This document shows, piece by piece, positions 62,301-64,000 of a stretch of DNA of 64,000 nucleotides. Within the stretch, counting starts at the first letter, position 1; each line of letters starts with the position of its first letter. Both the position numbers and the translations under genes were made by a program. The DNA comes from an uncultured Hyphomicrobiales bacterium. Its GTDB lineage: Bacteria > Pseudomonadota > Alphaproteobacteria > Rhizobiales > Beijerinckiaceae. The DNA lies in contig CAINED010000024.1 of assembly GCA_903847605.1 (NCBI GenBank), positions 62,001-126,000 on the forward strand, given 5' to 3'. The notes under the pieces are model-generated. The model was not told the origin of the DNA and did no database searches. It was given only the letters and a program-made list of their open reading frames with translations.

Positions 62301-62726
62301 TCAGGCCTGCTCCGCCCAGTCCAGCGCCGCGAGCGCCGCCTTCGCGACGATCACGTCTTCTTCCTGCGAGCCTCCGCCTGCGCCAACGCCGCCGATCACT
62401 TGGCCCTTTGCGATGATCGGAAAGCCGCCGCGCACATTGGTGAAGTCGGTGTCCATACGGATCTGCATCGACAGCGCCTTGAGCGGATCGTCGACATAGC
62501 CCGTCGGCTCGCGCTGCGAGGCAGCCGTTGCTGCTTTCTTCGTCGTCGTGCGCCCGGCAAAGTGCTTCGCGCCATCCATGACGAGATAGCCCAGCAACGC
62601 CGTCGACTGGTCGCAGACGGCGAGCGCAATCTTCACGCCGATCTCGTCGGCCTTCTTCACGCCCGCCGCGAGCATCTTCATCGTGGCTTCGTGCGTGAGT
62701 TTGTAGGTGGGAATGTAGTCGGGCAT
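62301..62726 (-). CDS. GlcG/HbpS family (DUF336) protein
   Basis: 141-residue protein of the GlcG/HbpS fold, found as haem- or corrin-binding proteins and as accessory subunits in diol and aromatic pathways. Markers are AGVKKADEIGVKIALAVCDQ, YLVMDGAKHFAGRTTTKKAATA and RGGFPIIAKGQVIGGVGAGGGSQEEDVIVAKAAL (split here over two sites). AGGAGCC is before the ATG at 62726. In degradative gene sets such a protein is common. Here it is upstream-neighboured by the repeat and a binding protein. Confidence 0.87.
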   Translation of the reverse strand: MPDYIPTYKLTHEATMKMLAAGVKKADEIGVKIALAVCDQSTALLGYLVMDGAKHFAGRTTTKKAATAASQREPTGYVDDPLKALSMQIRMDTDFTNVRGGFPIIAKGQVIGGVGAGGGSQEEDVIVAKAALAALDWAEQA

Positions 62727-62748
62727 GAGGCTCCTGCCTTAACCAACC

Positions 62749-62862
62749 CCTCGTGCTTCGAGACGCGAGCTTCGCTCGCTCCTCAGCATGAGGGGTCCTG
62801 AAGCGCTTTCAAAGCCCTCATCCTGAGGAGCCAGCCGAAGGCTGGCGTCTCGAAGGACGAGG
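62749..62862. repeat. Dispersed palindromic intergenic repeat, copy 2 (near complete)
   Basis: The left arm CCTCGTGCTTCGAGACG (62749-62765) continues into a hairpin GCGAGC-TTCG-CTCGC and CTCCTCAGCATGAGG. The right arm CCCTCATCCTGAGGAG (62815-62830) continues into CCAGCC-GAAG-GCTGG and CGTCTCGAAGGACGAGG. The whole is a large imperfect inverted repeat, each arm with its own stem. Relatives are at 6716-6843 and a fragment at 7923-7936. It lies between two minus-strand genes. Confidence 0.8.
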
Positions 62863-62876
62863 CCGGCACCGCTCGC

Positions 62877-63821
62877 TCACCCCACCAGATCCAGCGTCTC
62901 CTTCGCGAACAGATCCTCGATCCGTTCGCTGCCAGAGAGAATGCCCTGCGCTTTTGCATGGGCGATGAGGTTTTCCACATTCATGCGATTGGCGGCGATG
63001 CCATAGGGCACAGGGTCTTTGCCGGTGATGTCCATGACGCGCTTGTGCATCTTGGCGTCGCCCTTCAGCTCGACCTTCCCCGCCTTGAGGTTGTCGACAT
63101 AGAGCTTCTTGGCCTCGCTGAAGACATTGAACACATCCGTCGCCAGGCCCGGCTGCGCCGCGATCAGCTCGTCCTTGATGACGATAAGATGGTTGATCGG
63201 GTAATGGCCCGTGCGCTGCAGCGCTGCGAAGCCCGCCTCCTCGGCGTTGGGAATGAGCACTTCGACATCGGGATGATCGACCGATACGCCGATGGCAGCG
63301 GCGAGCTCGCCCGAGATCAGCATGTCCTCCATCTTCTTGCCGGCCTCCATCGGCACGACATTGGCGGGAGCCTTGTACTCCTCGACATGCTCGTCGCCCG
63401 AGAGAACCCAAGTCACCTTGGAGAGATCGAGCCCGTACTCGTCCTGCATAATGCCGCGCGCCCAGACGCCCGTCGTCACGGTATAGCCGCGATTGACGCC
63501 GACCTTCTTGCCCGCGAGATCGGCCGGCGATTTCACGCCCGCCTTCTTGTTGACGAGGATCGCGCCGTGGTGGAAGGCGCGCACGATGAACACGGGCACG
63601 GCGGTGAATTTCTTGCCATAGGCCTTGGCCGCCATATAGGTCGTGATCGCCATTTCCGTGATGTCGAACTCATGCTTGCGCACCATGCGGCGGAAGGCGG
63701 CGATGAGCGGATCGACCTCGATAAATTCCGGCTCGAAGGTTTTGGGCTTCACGGTCCCGTTCTTCAGCGCCTCGTTGGCGACCTGGGTGCGGGTGACGAG
63801 CGTATATTTCGGCAGGGCCAC
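62877..63821 (-). CDS. 4,5-dihydroxyphthalate decarboxylase-like / NMT1-type substrate-binding protein
   Basis: 314-residue protein of the periplasmic-binding-protein-like fold, closest in my recollection to 4,5-dihydroxyphthalate decarboxylase (Pht5). Landmarks are FEPEFIEVDPLIAAFRRM, the VPVFIVRAFHHGAILVNKK segment and KVGVNRGYTVTTGVWARGIMQ. No signal peptide is seen, which suits an enzyme better than a transporter subunit, though database names usually say ABC binding protein. AGGAGGAAAC precedes the GTG at 63821. It is divergent from the exported protein at the right edge. Both functions remain possible. Confidence 0.78.
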   Translation of the reverse strand: MALPKYTLVTRTQVANEALKNGTVKPKTFEPEFIEVDPLIAAFRRMVRKHEFDITEMAITTYMAAKAYGKKFTAVPVFIVRAFHHGAILVNKKAGVKSPADLAGKKVGVNRGYTVTTGVWARGIMQDEYGLDLSKVTWVLSGDEHVEEYKAPANVVPMEAGKKMEDMLISGELAAAIGVSVDHPDVEVLIPNAEEAGFAALQRTGHYPINHLIVIKDELIAAQPGLATDVFNVFSEAKKLYVDNLKAGKVELKGDAKMHKRVMDITGKDPVPYGIAANRMNVENLIAHAKAQGILSGSERIEDLFAKETLDLVG

Positions 63822-63932
63822 GGCAGTTTCCTCCTGATCTTGATTGCTGTTTCGACCACCCTTTTAGGAGGAATGGCCAAGCGTGGGAAGAGGCGCGAAA
63901 ACGTGCCAGACTGGCCAGGAAAGGATACGTCC

Positions 63933-64000
63933 ATGCCGCAACTCCGGTCCGGAATTTGGCTCGCCGCCCTTCTGGGCGCGGCCCTCGCCGCCTCCCCTGC
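63933..64000 (+). CDS. Start of an exported protein (truncated by the window edge)
   Basis: Only the first 22 codons are present, beginning MPQLRSGIWLAALLGAALAA, a typical signal peptide; AGGAAAGGA lies upstream of the ATG. The mature sequence is out of the window, so no function can be given. A periplasmic binding protein would suit the neighbourhood, but there is no direct evidence. Confidence 0.6.
   Translation, partial: MPQLRSGIWLAALLGAALAASP

Overview
The window is high-GC chromosomal DNA from an alphaproteobacterium, most likely Hyphomicrobiales (Bradyrhizobium/Xanthobacter-like). Three things point there. kdsA, eno, ftsB and pdhA lie in that order on the minus strand, as in many Rhizobiales. 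A GTTC-N7-GTTC box of the alphaproteobacterial LexA type is present. So is a palindromic intergenic repeat (CCTCG..CTTCGAGACG...CTCCTCAG) of a kind familiar from Bradyrhizobium-type genomes. I cannot name a species. No rRNA, tRNA, CRISPR array or transposase was seen.

Layout: 1-1403 holds the start of pdhA and ftsB. 1519-6707 has a two-subunit molybdenum hydroxylase (IorA/IorB type), an MFS permease and an LLM flavin monooxygenase. 6716-7716 has a repeat, then a strong promoter overlapped by a LexA box in front of an uncharacterised gene. 7968-14293 is a catabolic patch (VOC protein, 2Fe-2S reductase, FAH hydrolase, Bug binding protein, FucP-like permease, lipoprotein, OYE reductase), followed by eno. 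15946-19201 has a second LLM enzyme, an MFS permease and queF.

19349-23516 is the most unusual locus. A tandem alpha/beta hydrolase, a 66-residue protein that is almost only a signal peptide plus a VPLPA-like sorting tail, an exosortase-family protease/transpeptidase, an exported unknown and a sterol-desaturase-type enzyme follow one another on the plus strand, with ATGA overlaps joining the last three genes. A paralogue of the tandem hydrolase lies 30 kb away inside an exopolysaccharide cluster. The two loci probably belong to one surface-biogenesis system.

23580-35995 holds a MetE-like protein, a solute-binding domain coupled to kdsA, a yjfL-DUF1190-DUF1190-yjfC cluster with a third small DUF1190-like protein, a VOC protein, a NitT/TauT-type ABC transporter and an SDR. 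36106-39145 holds a phosphatase, a LigC-like dehydrogenase, a DTW protein and a probably leaderless Phd/VapC toxin-antitoxin operon.

39228-58085 is an exopolysaccharide region: GH5 glycosidase, glycosyltransferases, heparinase-like lyase, asparagine-synthase-type amidotransferase, CapK-like protein, methyltransferases, WecG-type transferase, Wzx flippase, tandem hydrolase, Wzz/GumC co-polymerase with a degenerate kinase domain, and an O-antigen ligase/polymerase. 58089-64000 returns to catabolism: gentisate-dioxygenase-like cupin, ornithine-cyclodeaminase homologue, Bug protein, two small proteins, a GlcG/HbpS-like protein, a second repeat copy, a dihydroxyphthalate-decarboxylase-like binding protein, and the start of an exported protein.
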